This document shows positions 48,109 to 61,507 of a stretch of DNA of 64,000 bases, piece after piece. The stretch comes from Straminergon stramineum (Eukaryota > Streptophyta > Bryopsida > Hypnales > Calliergonaceae). Position 1 is the first letter of the stretch. Every line of letters begins with the position of its first letter. The notes under the pieces are model-generated. The model was not told the origin of the DNA and ran no database searches. It was given only the letters and a program-made list of their open reading frames with translations. The stretch spans positions 14,038,019 to 14,102,018 of the forward strand of contig OY987270.1 of assembly GCA_963920665.1 (NCBI GenBank). The letters are read 5' to 3'. Made by a program: the position numbers and the translations under genes.

Positions 48109-51100
48109 CCTTCTTTCCTACACGGTGTCGCTTCCAAATTGCTTGGTTTTAGCCTATGCCTGTTGCATGTGACGGGGAAACATTTAATACTACTGAGCAA
48201 TTGCCACTGATCACCAAGGACTAAGGATCAATTTGACTTAAACTCTCCGGCAGTCAATCTTCGCTCTGCAACTACATCGCAATGACACCACGGGAACCTC
48301 TGCTTAACCAATCCTAAGTCAATTATCCAGAGCCTTCGCTGTTGCGTCACCAGAACTGGAAGAACTTGAACCACTTTAGAGACAGCTGCCACCAGAATTT
48401 TTCAATTTGATGCATTCCTAGCATCACACCACCATAGAATCGTGAATGCTCACATTTGACCATGGTTTAAATATCGCGTTGCCGCCATGGCCTCCTCTGA
48501 ACTGATGCAAAACAATTACGAAGTAAAGCTCACCTTGTGGAAGAACATAGGTTTCAAAGCACCGTGATCATGAGCTCACGACCATCGCCAGAGCGGCATT
48601 CAGCCCCCCCTTCCTGTCGCAACTCTCCCTCATCCGCACCCTTCCATTACGAGCTCTCGGCCGCCACGAGCTATGGCGACAGCAACGCTCACCCGTAGTA
48701 GCATGATCCCTCCTTATTAAAGTAGAATTGCTCCTCTCCGCATTGTGCAAAACGCAACCTAAAGAAGAACAACAGATTTGACTCCCGTATTGTACTAAAC
48801 TATTCATACGACTATTAAAAAATAATAGTAAAACTCTTCGTAATCCTCCACCTCTCTTTCTCTCTCTCTTCTTTCACCGGCATCCAGTTACCACGACTGA
48901 CGATCATTCGCAGAATAGAACAGCGATAGAGTGAGTGGAGCTAATGATCACTTCTGTACCGAGTCAAGCTACATTGCGATTATGATAAGAAGGCGCGATC
49001 GAGAGTAACATGCATGCAACAAAAACCATATTGATAGTATAATTGCACAGGACTAAATCTCGAAAAGCAGCCAATGGACATTGTTCGCGACTCTGTTTCT
49101 GTTTCTGTTTCCTGTTTGAGTTGCTGCCAGAAATTGTTTCCCATTATACTAATTAATGTCGGCTTGATTGATTATCGGCGAGATTGGTCTCAGTTTGAAA
49201 TGCGAGCGTTGCTCCGGTCTGAGCAACCGAGAGCGGCAAGGAGGGATGGCAGGGGAAAGCATGAGGTGCAGCTACCTAAACCTACCGCTTATCCTGCGAT
49301 GATGATCAAGTGCTGTCACTGCTGCTGCAACAAGTGTTCTGCAACGTCGCATGTGCAAGTAACAAGTCCAGAAGCTGCAAGCTAAGTTAGTGCATTGATC
49401 AGTCTCGACTTCTCTCTCGTCTCGGTCCTGGACTTGGGGGGTCTCTGATTACCATTAACTCTTTAACCCTTAAAATGTTTATTAATACTAACCCTGCTAT
49501 TTATGAAAGACAAAAGTGTCCTGTCAATTTCAAGTGTGGTTCTTTATAACTGTCCGCACCCTTCAGTTGGAAGTACCAGTTGATTACATGTTGCTATCAA
49601 TGTGTCCATTTTACCATCAGTGGAAATGGATACCCAAGCAAATGATCCTCACCTATAGTCAGAAATTCAGAATTCATAGTTGCAATTTTGAATTTGTATC
49701 TGACAAACCAGCGGCCCTGCCCTTCTGATCACAAGTTCTGTAAAGAGGAGGTTGTTACATTTCATTTGTGTCAAAAATAAAAAATAAAAATAATGAGGAG
49801 GTTGTCTTCTATGAGCATGTAGTATTTGGGAGGTGTGCATAGGTGTGCAAGGGTTGTGATTGGCCTTGAAATTTCAAGGCTTATTCAATACCCAATATAG
49901 GATCACTTTTTGCATTGTGCACCTCCATTTGCATTCTCCCATAAAGAGCTCATGAGAACAAAGAGTAGCTCTATGCAACAAAGATCTAGGCATGAGAATG
50001 ATGCAAATGGGTTTCGTAACAACCTTTTGCAAATAAATATATCCCAATGCAATCATTGGAGGTATGCATGCTAGCATGTGGCCCAACACACACACAACTC
50101 TACTCATAGATCTAGTCCTAGTAGCTCGGCATTCCTAATGCGCAATGCTAAATTCTACCTTTGAAATGCCACCCTATAAGGTGTTGGACAATCCAATGCC
50201 AAGTGATAGTTTGGGTCAATATTCTTCATTTCCCTAACTTATTAAGGTAACTACACCTAATTTTAATTGCTTTCTAATATTAACCACTCTAGATTCTTGC
50301 CTTAAATCTACTCTAACTATCAAGAGAGTCTATAGTCCATTTTTAAACATCTATTTTTAGCACTTTGAAAATTCCTAGTTTATTTATATAGTGTCCAAAA
50401 AATGCATTCTTAGAGAATCTAGAATCTCCTTTCAACTACCAACAAGAATCCACAAAATGTTTTCAATATAGTATTGGGAACCATGTTGAATTGCTTATTT
50501 GTGTGATTGTAGGTGTAGTTACCTTAGCAAAATAAGTTTGTATTAGTAAGTGGCAATGGTCGTTGTCCTAGTCATACATTTTTGGCTCAAAAGACCAGGC
50601 AACTAATTCTACCTAGTTGACGTAATGAGACTATCGCAGACATGTATTAAATTACTCTCCATTTGGGCTACTCAATATGCCGAATACCAAAAGTCTTAAG
50701 ACCATGTTTTCCAATTATACATTTGAATCTTATTAGTTATTACCATAATTACTACCTTCCTTTTTACAGTAGTCAGTTCCATGACTATTCAGTTAATGTC
50801 AATCATAAGGACTGTTTACTGCGAGCAAACAATCATTCACTAAGTTAAATTAAACACTTGAGAAGGGCCAAAGGTTGCGTTGCACATCTCATGCTTGAGG
50901 ACAGTTCGTGTTGGCATCATTTCATATGTGGCAGAAATGCTGGCATCAATCAACTCGCATTCAAAGCCACTCCAGTCGATTCACCTGCTTAGATAGCTGC
51001 TGTAGATGGAGACAAATTTGACAAGGAGTACGTTAGCTCATGGCAGCAACTTATTGTCTGGCATAAATTTAATACCATAGCGACGCAGATTGATAAGTAA

Positions 51101-52094
51101 GAAACATAGAATGAGAGAAAGACAAATTGTACGTAAGTTAGCCTCAGGTGATGGCAGTTACACTGACAGCATGCAAAGAGCTGAAGAGAATGAAGCATTA
51201 AATTATCATGAAAGAGAAGCTTGGAGAGAAAACAACTTTCCTACTGTGGTGCTGAAAAAGTCCCATAAATTGTTCAGAACTTCAGATATGTGCCATGAAT
51301 TGGCCCACGTACTAACAAGCTGCAGAAGCGACAGAGCAGTACGCCACATTCAAATTTCAAACATAATGAGACAATTCCTAAAACTCAGTGACTCGTGATG
51401 ACTGGATAGCTAGGATAGCTAGAATACGTACTGTTCGGCAGCTCGATAACTTAGTGCTTGTGCCCAATGGTACTGCTTCAACAATCCCCTCTCAACACTT
51501 GGTACTTCCAATCTTTACTTAACAATTGGTACACCGATTCAGATACTTGGAGGCCTTGGGGATAATACTGTATCATGAGTTTTAAGTACAAGTTGATGTT
51601 TACACTAAGTTAGAAGAGTTCACGAGGAATTGAAAAATAGCAACCTTCTGATGTTCTGAGGTATTCAATGTAGGTCTAGTTAGTGACGCAACGGCTTGAA
51701 CAATGTCATGAAACAAACGGTTATTAAATAGCTTAGGTGAGACTCAACATCATGCGACAGAGTCAACCGAATTCAACGCATCTAAGAAAAAAAGATTCTC
51801 CAAGGTAGCCTTTTGTAGCGGACGGGTACAATAGTAGCCCTATCGACCCTAATTGGCACACATACATCAACCCACTTGTACAGTGATATGCAATCCAGTA
51901 TGAGCAACACTAGTAAACCTCCAGAAGCTTGTCAAGGTGGGTTTTGATGATAGTGTATTAACAAAGACTGTCTATCTAAACTGAAAAATCTCCACGCTCG
52001 AACTAAAAAAAGGATTTGATAAAGGGGGAAAAAAAGCTATGAGATATCCAAGTCACGTCTGGCTATCATGCAGAACGGTGAGCCAGTGTTCCAT
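48109..52094. other. Intergenic between FPP and BUB1
   Basis: This includes the FPP promoter side (48109-49000, GC-richer), a Cys-rich frame at 49074-49385 with no recognisable family, a MITE (50244-50525), and the BUB1 3' flank. A frame at 51090-51398 (charged, 102 aa) has no recognised match and no clear gene structure. Confidence 0.4.
50244..50525. mobile_element. MITE family D copy 2 (282 bp)
   Basis: It is bounded by a perfect 16-bp inverted repeat, AAGGTAACTACACCTA at left and its complement at right. The whole length aligns with 15451-15732 in the same orientation. If the TIR is taken to start at AGGTAAC, the flanks on both sides read TA, as expected for Tc1/mariner-like MITEs; this is tentative. 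Confidence 0.8.
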
Positions 52095-55000
52095 TCACAA
52101 GCTACTGAGAAGCGAAGTGTTTAGCTTCACCAGTGATTCTCTCAACTTATTCATCAAACCTGGATCACTGCGCAAATAAGTCTCAAATGCACCACGCAAG
52201 TGATTCAACGTGTCACAGCTCCTGCTGGTAGTCAGATTTAGCAGCGTCTCGAAAAAATACTGCCATAAACACACGTTCCAATGCCTGCAGCATGCGTTGG
52301 GAACTTAATACACTTTCAAATTACTAGGCTGCACCATTTATAATTAAGAAAAGCTGACAAATCCATCTCCACAAAATCTATTGGCCAAGCACACCACTTA
52401 TATGTGGTCTTAGCAAGTACTAATGAATGGTGACTATAATACAGAAAATTAAACAAACGTTATAATACCTTTTGTAAGGCGCTTTAGGCCGGTAAATGAC
52501 GTGGGAGGTAGCACTGGTTGAGCGATTGTCTATCTCCAAGTAGCTTCCGTGCAGAAGACAGTGTACTACCCCACACAATCCATATGTATCAACCTACCAG
52601 AACATCATGAATGTGTGTCAGCATCAAATACAGCAATAGGTTACTAAGCTAACCATACTAGCTGATGATTACCTTTCTCAATCCAGGGCGAATCTGCTGG
52701 TTATTAAAAAGCTATTACTAGTTTACTGGAGCTCATTACCTGAAAATTCCAGGGTTTCTTCTCAATCATTTCTGTGGACCGAAAGCCTTCAGTCTTGCAG
52801 TCCCCCACAAATTCAGTTCCTTCAGCAAAAAGGGAGAAGTCTATGGAGCGGCCCCAATCAATAAGGCACACACCCTGCTTACAAGTGGACGGCCCTCTTC
52901 AGAATAGAATAATGTACTACTAAATACACCGCTCAAATTTAAGCAACTACTAATTTCACTACTCTTTTAAGCAACAATAAACAGGTTACTCCTCAAGAGA
53001 TAATTGCCGGGAGGCCCTGACCTGCTGCTTCCAGGAGCCTGGCTTATCAGGAGCCCACCCTCCTAGGCACTCACTACAAAACCATGAAACCACGATGTAA
53101 TCTTCTTGTTTACATCCGTATTGCATTTTGTTACCAAAAACTACTTTATTCCGGTTCAACTTCAAAATTCTAAAACTATGAAGCCTAATACATATTTCTA
53201 GAGACAAAAATGACGAGAACTTTTCAGACTAGGACAGTAGGTTGGTGGGGGCTGGACCTGCTACAGCGTACGAGCAGATTGTCTGGCTTGAAGTCTCCAT
53301 GGATGAGACCAACCTTGTGCAGAGTTTCCAGCATGTGCAACATTTCAATGGTATAGAAAATGCATAGAACTTCATCCATTCGTTGGCCCTTACTGAGATG
53401 AGTGTTAATAACATCCTGCACTCCAGGAAGAAAATTGCTATGATTAGCACAGATTGTGCAGGCCAACCTCTAGTACACATGCTCTATTTTGTGCACACGA
53501 TGCAAACTAAAATTGTGCACCTAGATCCCTTGGAAAAATATATAGGTCCAAATATTGTACTTATTCTTTAATGCGTACCTGAAGAGTTCCATATTGACCA
53601 AGGTCGCACTCCATGAAGCTACAGTCCGCATACATGTGTATGTTCTGAGCTCGCCCAAATGTGCATCTCTAGAACCAGTAACAAATTTTGCAGGATCAGC
53701 ACAACAGCGAAATCCTTCAAGTCGTGCTCTAAAAAGGCTTGATATGATATGCATGTGCTTCCTGATTATTAAGGTTTGGACCAAAAGCACAGATTTGAAA
53801 GACAAAGGCATCGGACAAAGTCTAAGGCAATAAAGTACCTCCTCAGAAGGAACCCGCATATCAAGCTGCCGATATGTATAAAACTCCCAGGGACAAGCTG
53901 GCTTCTGAACCTGAAGCACCACTCAAATAAGATTTGTAACTTGCCGACAAAAGGAATCTATCAATTAGAATGATAAAATTGTGAAGGCACACAATAGGGC
54001 CGCCAGGAATAATCGCAAGAACAAACAACGGTGCATATCCTCTATAAGCTCGTATTTAGGAGAAAACTGCAATCTTAACAAATTTTGTTTGAAATTCGCA
54101 TTGCCGAAAGACCGTGGAAACTACACTGAATAGGGGTATTAAGGGGACCAATACTAATTAATCGACATTCCACACTGTATAAATATCTATCTTTATTGTA
54201 CATCACTAGTAATTGAAGTGTCCGGGGAAGTACATCATGTTTCAAACATTTACAGTTTTCTACAATCAGTCCCTTTAATTTTTTGGTCCCCTTAATACTC
54301 CTATTCAGTGTACCAATATTTTGAATATTCCCACAACTTCTGCAGAACTCCGGCAACTCTTACTTTCAGAACCACGCGCTGAGGATCTCCTGTCGTATCG
54401 ATAACCTCAGCCATGTAGACTCGGCCAAATGCACCCCGACCTGCGTAACTCTTCAACTGATAATCGCGGCAGCCTGCATTTCATAGCAACAATTCCAGGA
54501 CAGATTTAATACATGTTTCATGAGGTACGCAAAAGCGTATCGGCTAGATTGCAAGGATGGACCCCAAACTATTCTCCATAGAGATTGATCACATTCCCAA
54601 GCAGGCTTTCTTCATTCAAGACCGGTTTACACAGTCCAGAGATAGTGCAGTAGTGTATCATTGTCTTCAGACGTACCCAGCTGCAATGCTGTGTTCTTCA
54701 ATCTGTTCCTCACAGCAGACTTGTTGGAAAGCAGAGAACGCAGACTCACTTTCCCAGAATATTTCTTGGAGCTATGAATGTACCCCTGAACAAAAGGCAA
54801 GTGACGTGAGTATGTTCGGAATGAGGAACGAAATACTAAGGCTTGAAGCCATTAAGTAGACTCTCAGAAACCAACTTCTTGAGCGTGCTTTCTTGAAACA
54901 GACTGCACACCTTCAGTCAATCGCCTCCTCCTAGCAAAATTGATCTTTCAATTATCTGTTTTCTTAAGACATCAAGTTTTCTCAATCAGCTCACCTCATA

Positions 55001-56144
55001 ATCTGATAACGGTGGGTCCAAATTTGTCAAAAAGTCCCTTATCAGTGCTCGATCCCATGGATAGACTTTTCCTCCTGGTTTTCTGTACTCTTTTTTAGGA
55101 GGTCTAGGCTCCATAAATTTTCTGTTCAAAAATTAAAAATAGATGCGAATCATTATAGTTCTCCAAGTAGCTCATAGTCAGTAAGAAAATTGGTGTATCA
55201 AGATCCCCGAGACGGGGATTTCGCACAATGGACGCAATCAGGGCTAACGCTCCTGCGGAACAAGACAGATGAGTGTCGATTTACCTTTGAAGAGTAGTTC
55301 CACCACTTGACCCTGCACAGTCTTTGACACCAGGTCCTTCATCTGAGGAGATAGGTGTGGGGTACGCCCTTTGCTTCTTGCTCTTCCTAGTGTCAATCAC
55401 TTCTTCATCGCTAATATAGATACATTGAATGTCCTTAGCGTCCTCAGGAGCTACGTCGTTTACTGCATAAGTTCTACTTCTATTGCCATCTTTACGAAAA
55501 CTCACAACGTCCCTTGTGTGCAAGGTGGCTGCCCCGTCATGATGCAAATGCGCCTCACTGCCTGAACCCCAATGCTGTCCGAAACTGACATTTCTCCGTG
55601 ATGCCTGTGGACTGAACATCGACATTATGTCAACTATCACCAATTCCTTGTCGACGGTGAGATCATCAAGGTAGCTAGTTTGAGTTCTTTCTTGAAATTT
55701 GCAGGGTGAGGAGTTCATTTTGATGCCTGGCCTACTAAGAGTCTGATGCACGTTGTTTAACCGTCTTTGTTTGTCCACCATATTCACCAAGTTTGTCATG
55801 TTATTTTCATTGTTGCAGGCCACAGGAGCTTGATATGCTGCAGAAAATGGCTGCGAGGCCTTCTCTTGGATCCGTTGACGGAATCTTTCTTCCTCGAAAC
55901 AAATTTCTGCTTCATCTGTTGTGCTCTCGTAGATCTTGGATCCATAATACACCGGTGCTGCAAGACAAATCGATCTTCGTAATGTTAGCTAATCAAAACT
56001 GCACTCCTACCAGTCCTAGCCCTTATTTCGAAAGAGATAGAAGGGAACAACAGCTGCAGAAAATGTTACTCACCAGGAAGTATACCACAAGATTCGACAC
56101 TACCTTGCATGCCTGGGAGAGTAACTTCCATGATACCATTAAAC
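52095..56144 (-). CDS. BUB1: Spindle-checkpoint kinase BUB1 (BUB1/BUBR1 family)
   Basis: A kinetochore serine/threonine kinase of the mitotic checkpoint. Exons: 56074-56144, 55285-55957, 54995-55121, 54677-54785, 54364-54473, 53839-53910, 53579-53668, 53236-53415, 53022-53069, 52740-52874, 52469-52593, 52095-52284. From the ATG at 56131 the frame is 638 aa and the phases close. The kinase domain has G-loop GRGAFGRVY (about 333-341), beta-3 Lys in VVLK, KPACPWEFYTYRQLD, HGDFKPDN (catalytic Asp about 454) and DWGRS in place of DFG (about 495), typical of BUB1, then GLCGVVHCLLHG. The donor at 53236 could also be 53230. The exon at 56144 starts in phase 2, so upstream exons probably exist (one candidate about 56225-56340; another frame about 56500-56640), and the N-terminal TPR domain is not seen. 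Confidence 0.9.
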
Positions 56145-56224
56145 CTGAGCAATTACCAGATACAAAAATCGATTCAAGGATGGATAGTGTCCATTGATAC
56201 GGTTTTTAAGCAAGGGGCCTACGA

Positions 56225-56640
56225 ATATCTGCAACAGCCCGATTCAAGATCACAACCGTGAAGAGAAGCTACAACTGTTGAACCTTCCATACCAGAATTA
56301 TCAGCAATAGGCCCCTGTGCTCCTCTATGGACAAGTCTTGAAAGTCAGAAACCACTAGCCATGGATTGTCAACTACTTGAAAAGAGTGGAAAATTGTTGT
56401 CAATGTTAGAGTCCACTCTTTCAAGTCGTTGACAATTCATTCTTGACAATTAGAAGCCACTACATATCATCCCCTAACTCATTAAAGTGGCATCACCTTG
56501 CTCATTGTGTCGAAGAGCAACCTGTCGTAGTTTCCGACTGTGGCGTGCGAAACGATCGTTCGACAGCACAACGTTTTACGCATGAGCATCAGTTTTTCAA
56601 GGCGTTGTGCTCCTCTGCAGCCAAGCCTGCGGAACACAGT
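56225..56640 (-). other. Candidate 5' exons of BUB1
   Basis: A minus-strand frame ending RYS at about 56225 (donor gtaggc, phase 2) can join the phase-2 exon at 56144. A second frame after an acceptor at about 56640 reads LGCRGAQRLEKLM, loosely like the end of the BUB1 TPR domain (an LG..R.AQ..E.L pattern). The joints between them are not established. Confidence 0.3.
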
Positions 56641-58432
56641 CAACATCGGGTTAGCAATCTGAGTAAAATCTAAAGCTCGAAAACCGAAACAAAGCCAAAA
56701 ATAAAACACAGAAAATCAGTTGCAAAAAAAGCTCACAAACTGAATATGCCGATTTTAAGACGCATTCAGCCTTGGAATAGTCCATGCTCTAATCCAATCC
56801 CATTCGCTTCCAAGCAATGAAAAAAACCTCTCCCCGATCGGTCCAGGAATCCGCCTGCATGAAAATACAACTATTCGTTACTAAAACAAAGTAGAAAAAC
56901 AAAAACAAAAACAAAAAAACTGAGCTAGATCGACATTAGAACATGCTAAGTAGCGCCACAGTCAGCTGCAACTGAACATACTAGCAAAGAACAAGAAGCA
57001 CAATCGAGTGGTAGCTACGAAAGAACGACGATGACATCTTGGATTCAAAATCACAGTAAAGGCTTACTACTTTCGACGATGGTGATAGTAAGTAACTAAC
57101 TCAATGTCAACTAATCATTACGAACTAGTCACCACATGCACTGATTTACCAAGTTAGTGAAGGCGCAAATTTAGTGTCACTACAAACAATTTGTTCGTGA
57201 AAATTAGTACAATAAAGTAATATTTCAGCATACATTAATAATTAAAAATAGTGCGGCTTTGGTATATTCGTGTCACTCAACACTGGGATAAATCAGCGTA
57301 CTCTGTCGTGAATCTACGAGAAATGAAGTTTAGAGCTAAAATGTTACATACTGACGTTTCCAAATCTTCAAATAGCAAAGATCTGACTCATGTCTCACAA
57401 CAGCGAGCTGGGGCACGTCGTGCCGAACCTCTCGCACTCTCCCTGGCATATTCATCTCCTTCAACCACTTTGAGCCCCTCGATCAAACTTCAGACACACC
57501 AACACAAAGTATGTAAAATGAAGGAATTCGATTCTGTGGTAAATTTCTTTGATTTTCCGCAATTCACTTAGTGCTCATTCTGCACAAATGAATCAGTCCA
57601 TTGCAAGTCAGTTGGTCTGATGGACTCCAAGTTCATTCGCAAAACAGAGCTAATCAATCCGGAATCACTTCGCAGATACAATGCCGATCCACTACTTCTA
57701 CGATACGCTCTTCCCTGATTAAAAAACCCCATCGGTTGCTCCAAATCGAGTCAAGAAGCTCACCAAGCATAAATTCGATCGCAATCCCCCGCTTCAGCTC
57801 CTAATTAATAATCCACTGCCTCCTCGTCACGAAACCCTAAACTCGTCTCCGCACCGCACCAGAAAACTCCACCAGAGAGCTTCAATTTCAATCAATTCAC
57901 ATCTTTCCGGCAAGATGACAAGCAACGAATCGAAGGACGGGAGAGAATTGGCTTCGGGAATGCGAAGAGCTGACTCGAAACTCGAAACCCTCAACAGATG
58001 CTTCATGCACGAAAGTGAAGGAGATGCGCCCCTGCCTTCGAAAGAATGCTACATTGCTCAGATCATAAGCTTCATCTCCCACATTCTCGTCCATGAGGAG
58101 CAACCACCGTCCCCGCCAATTTTGCTGCATTCGAAATGAGCTTTGAGTTGACAGAAATCCTAGTGGAAACACTGTTGTGATTCGGGTATGTTCCGGGTAT
58201 GTTCCGGGTATCAATTCATGATCCACAAGCCCTCCAGGAAGCAAGAGAGACTGTTTCCTCCTACAGCGCCAAAGTTAGCCCAAAAGCAGTATTTCAAATT
58301 ATCAATTATAAAAATATCATACTGACTATATAGTTGCACTGTACAGAGTGCTTACTGCTTACAGTACTGCTCAGTACTGAACTATTCGACTTTGCACTTT
58401 GCAGAGAGGAATGTGCGTCGGAAAGGCACCAG

Positions 58433-58652
58433 GTGGGTTTTTTTTCATTTTTTACAGAGTGCCAAAGTGGCGATATTAAATGTTATAGTGGTGCTCCACA
58501 TTACAATATTCATCCACATATTAGATGTATAATATGTTTTTCATCCACAATTTGTCGATTTCATCGAAGTTTTTTGACATTCTTTTGGCATTTTATAGTC
58601 AAATTATTTTTTTTGGTGCAATTTGGCACAAAAAAGCGAAAAAAAAAGCCCT
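58433..58652. mobile_element. MITE-like element, family E copy 2
   Basis: It ends in GAAAAAAAAAGCCCT, complementary to the AGGGCTTTTTTTTC start of copy 1, and begins gtgggttttttttc. The interior follows copy 1 block by block. It is non-coding. Confidence 0.6.
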
Positions 58653-59039
58653 AATAGGCATTGATGAATGCTCGCCTAGGCCTAGGAACAATCACAAACG
58701 GCCCTAAACTCATGCCAAGTGCAAAGAATGTAGATACCGCCATATCTTCCAGTTCCTAGATAGCACCATCCAAGCTCTACTTCTTGGGAAGCACCTCCCG
58801 AAAAATTGGAAGTGGTCAACCTTCCTTTCATTAATAACTTAGTCCTGCACTCCTCCAACTCCAAGTAACTTTAAATTTTCTGCAATGCCACTTTTACATG
58901 TGACTCTACTCCATGAAAATACAACAACTTTCACATAAATACATAACATTGTATCAATGTCTAGGGAGAAATGCTGGTTAGTTCATTATTAGCTAGTTGA
59001 AACTGAGAAAAAAATTATTGTTGCAATTTGAAAACATGT

Positions 59040-59138
59040 ATTTTTAGTAAAAATTTACTTAAAAGACTCCTTATAGGTCATTACTTGAAAGACTATACTA
59101 CTAGGACCATACTTAAAACACCCCTTTCTCTTGTAGTG
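59040..59138. mobile_element. Solo CACTA-like terminus
   Basis: It ends CTCTTGTAGTG, like the right end of the 402-550 element. The preceding sequence repeats ACTTAAAAGACTCC, ACTTGAAAGACTAT and ACTTAAAACACCCC, resembling subterminal repeats. No matching left end was found. Confidence 0.4.
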
Positions 59139-59699
59139 CACTCTTTTTGATAACATGGAACTACTTCACCTCTATAATGCCCTTCCTTTATATCCTTGAT
59201 TGAGCATAGTCGACCAAGATCCTATAATTCAATATTGAGGCTACATCTATGAATGTGAAAGCTTAGACCTACTATGAGAAAGAAGTCAAAGAACACCCCT
59301 CCCCACTTTTGTAGCTCTAAATTTTATTTCTTAAACAAAGGCTCAATCTGCTTTAGATTACCTAAGGTAAGTAGATAACTAGATGTAAATGCATCCCTAG
59401 AAGAAATTGAGCATTGTTCATATGATTTAATTGCCTCATTTTTGTTTGAATCTTGTTAGAATCAAAAGAATATTGTAGATTCCCTTCCTAAGCATTTATT
59501 AGGCACCAAATGAATAACCTATGAATTTTTAAAGTGAGCAACCTTGATGGCACTAAATATAGATATTTCTAAAGTTTTTGCTATACTTTTAAGAATAGAG
59601 GGAGTACATCTGAGTCAAGAATTTGAATGGATTGGTTTAGAAAGGTACCACAAATAGATAAGCATCTATCATTTTACATAGAAAATGTCCTTAAAATTT

Positions 59700-59969
59700 C
59701 TTTTAAGCAACAAGCTAAGTCCTTCATGCTTGGTTCTAGGAAAATTGATAACAAAAAGTGTCTTTTGTATTTTTGGAAATGTTTCAACTTGTTGGACCCA
59801 CTTCAATAGTAAATATGACTTACTAAGCACAACATACAAGTTGCAAAGTCAAAGCACTACTCACTATTGACTTTTGCATTCCCAGATTGTATAAACTTTA
59901 GGCAAGCAATAAGACCCATACCTTACTTCCAAGAGATTTTTTATTTCCCTTCGGATTCTGTAGGGTTAA
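59700..59969. mobile_element. TTAA-bounded MITE, family C copy 2
   Basis: It is inverted relative to 29957-30260. The right end ctgtagggTTAA keeps the TTAA boundary; the left end ttttaagcaac is truncated or mutated. Shared blocks include gcaatwagacc, tgcaaagtcaaagcac and actattg. Confidence 0.55.
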
Positions 59970-61274
59970 TTTAGTCTCTTGAACAAGGGGGTTGACATTT
60001 ACTAATTGAATGTCCCACGATAAAGTAGAAGCATCCAAATGTAACACTAGTTATTCATGGATACCTAAAAAAACCCTAAAACCAAGGGCTTGTAGACCCA
60101 AAGTAGACATGTCGGGTTCCAAGAAGTTGTCACTCTTCCAAGAAGTAGCCAATCACTAGCACTTGATTCAAGTTTAGGGTGTATCTATTTTGGGTGTTTC
60201 CATGCCTGCTTTGGTGTTAGTCTAGTGTTCACAATAGGTGCATCTACAAAGTTGTTTTCCAAAATTCATATAATATTCATAAAAACTCGGAAAAATACAA
60301 AACCAATTTTTTTGGTTTTCTAAACCATTTCCTAACACATTCACATCATTTTTTCCTATACGCACCTTCCTTGTGAAGAGATCCGAAATAAGTGTTCCAT
60401 TTATTAGGATGACCACCCATTTTCGATCACTCAAGCAATTCAGCCTATCTGTGGCATGGAAAAAGGTTAAGAAACAATTTTCCCATGTAGAGAAATAGAT
60501 TTAAGAAGGATTTCATAATTTTCTAAATTTTTTCCCTTAAAAGAAAAATTATCATGAATTTTTTTCGTGAAGATTGTATCTATCCCATTCTTGATATGTA
60601 GGGAAACTTATTTCCAACCATAGGATGGTTCTGAAATCGATGTAAGGCTTTCAACATACACCTTCTAGACACTTTTGTTGTCCTTGGGGTCCTATGGTGC
60701 ATGAGCTATCACCTACAATTCATCTGATTGGAAATGGAGCAACCTAAACTACAAGAATGGGAGGCTGATTGAAAATGGGTGATTTCTTTTAGGAGCTTCT
60801 ACCTTAACTAAGGGCCTCTTGTCATGTGAGTTGGGCAAGTAGAAAAAGCACTAAAAGACAAGAAATGAACACCGATCGTCTTACCAGCCTCGGTGAGCGA
60901 AGAAGTCAGATTTTAAGGTTCATCTATGATTGGTAGACAAGCCCATTGGTAGAGATTGATCAACTTGATGGGAATCATTACGTGTAGAATTTTCACTCAA
61001 TCTCTCCCCATCCATCCAGTCCACATAGCACTACAAATTCTTTTTTGACACTGCAGCTTCCCCGGGGAACTTTGCCAGCCCGATTCACATGGCAGGAGGC
61101 CCTAACGTCGCAATTTGTCTCTTCAAGAATTGTTATGCAATGGAGCACTAGTCTCATATAGACTTATCTCCTAATTAAATGGCGGAATGGCCCCATTACA
61201 ATGCCTAACATTGCTTACAGGGCTAAGCATTGTAAGATATTACGGAATGGCACGATCTAGGCACTACCCAATGC

Positions 61275-61505
61275 TTAACCCCTAAGCGATGAGGCAAATG
61301 TTTTTTGTTTGATGAAGGTCAAGGAATTCTCCTCCATAGGATAAAGTTGCAACTCTTCATCCTCGGAATTAGGGGTGGAAAGGGGAGATCTTCTACAATA
61401 GTTTGACTCCCAATGAATATTTTTTATTTTTTTTAAAGCAGATAATGTCACACAATTCCAAAATGCCTGATTTCCATGGTCACCAGCCCGGCATTCAAGG
61501 GTTAA
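61275..61505 (-). mobile_element. TTAA-bounded MITE, family A copy 5
   Basis: The right end is CATTCAAGGGTTAA and the left TTAACCCCTAAGCG, both TTAA-bounded. In reverse complement it matches 42140-42369 closely along its length (231 bp). Confidence 0.75.
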
Positions 61506-61507
61506 CG

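Noticed and set aside
49074..49385. 103-aa Cys-rich frame between FPP and BUB1
   Set aside because: No signal peptide, no known cysteine pattern and no gene structure; probably chance.
51090..51398. 102-aa charged frame
   Set aside because: No recognisable domain and the flanks show no promoter or exon partners.
59627..59809. 60-aa frame as a possible retrotransposon fragment
   Set aside because: It overlaps a non-coding family C element; the frame is not kept in the other copy.
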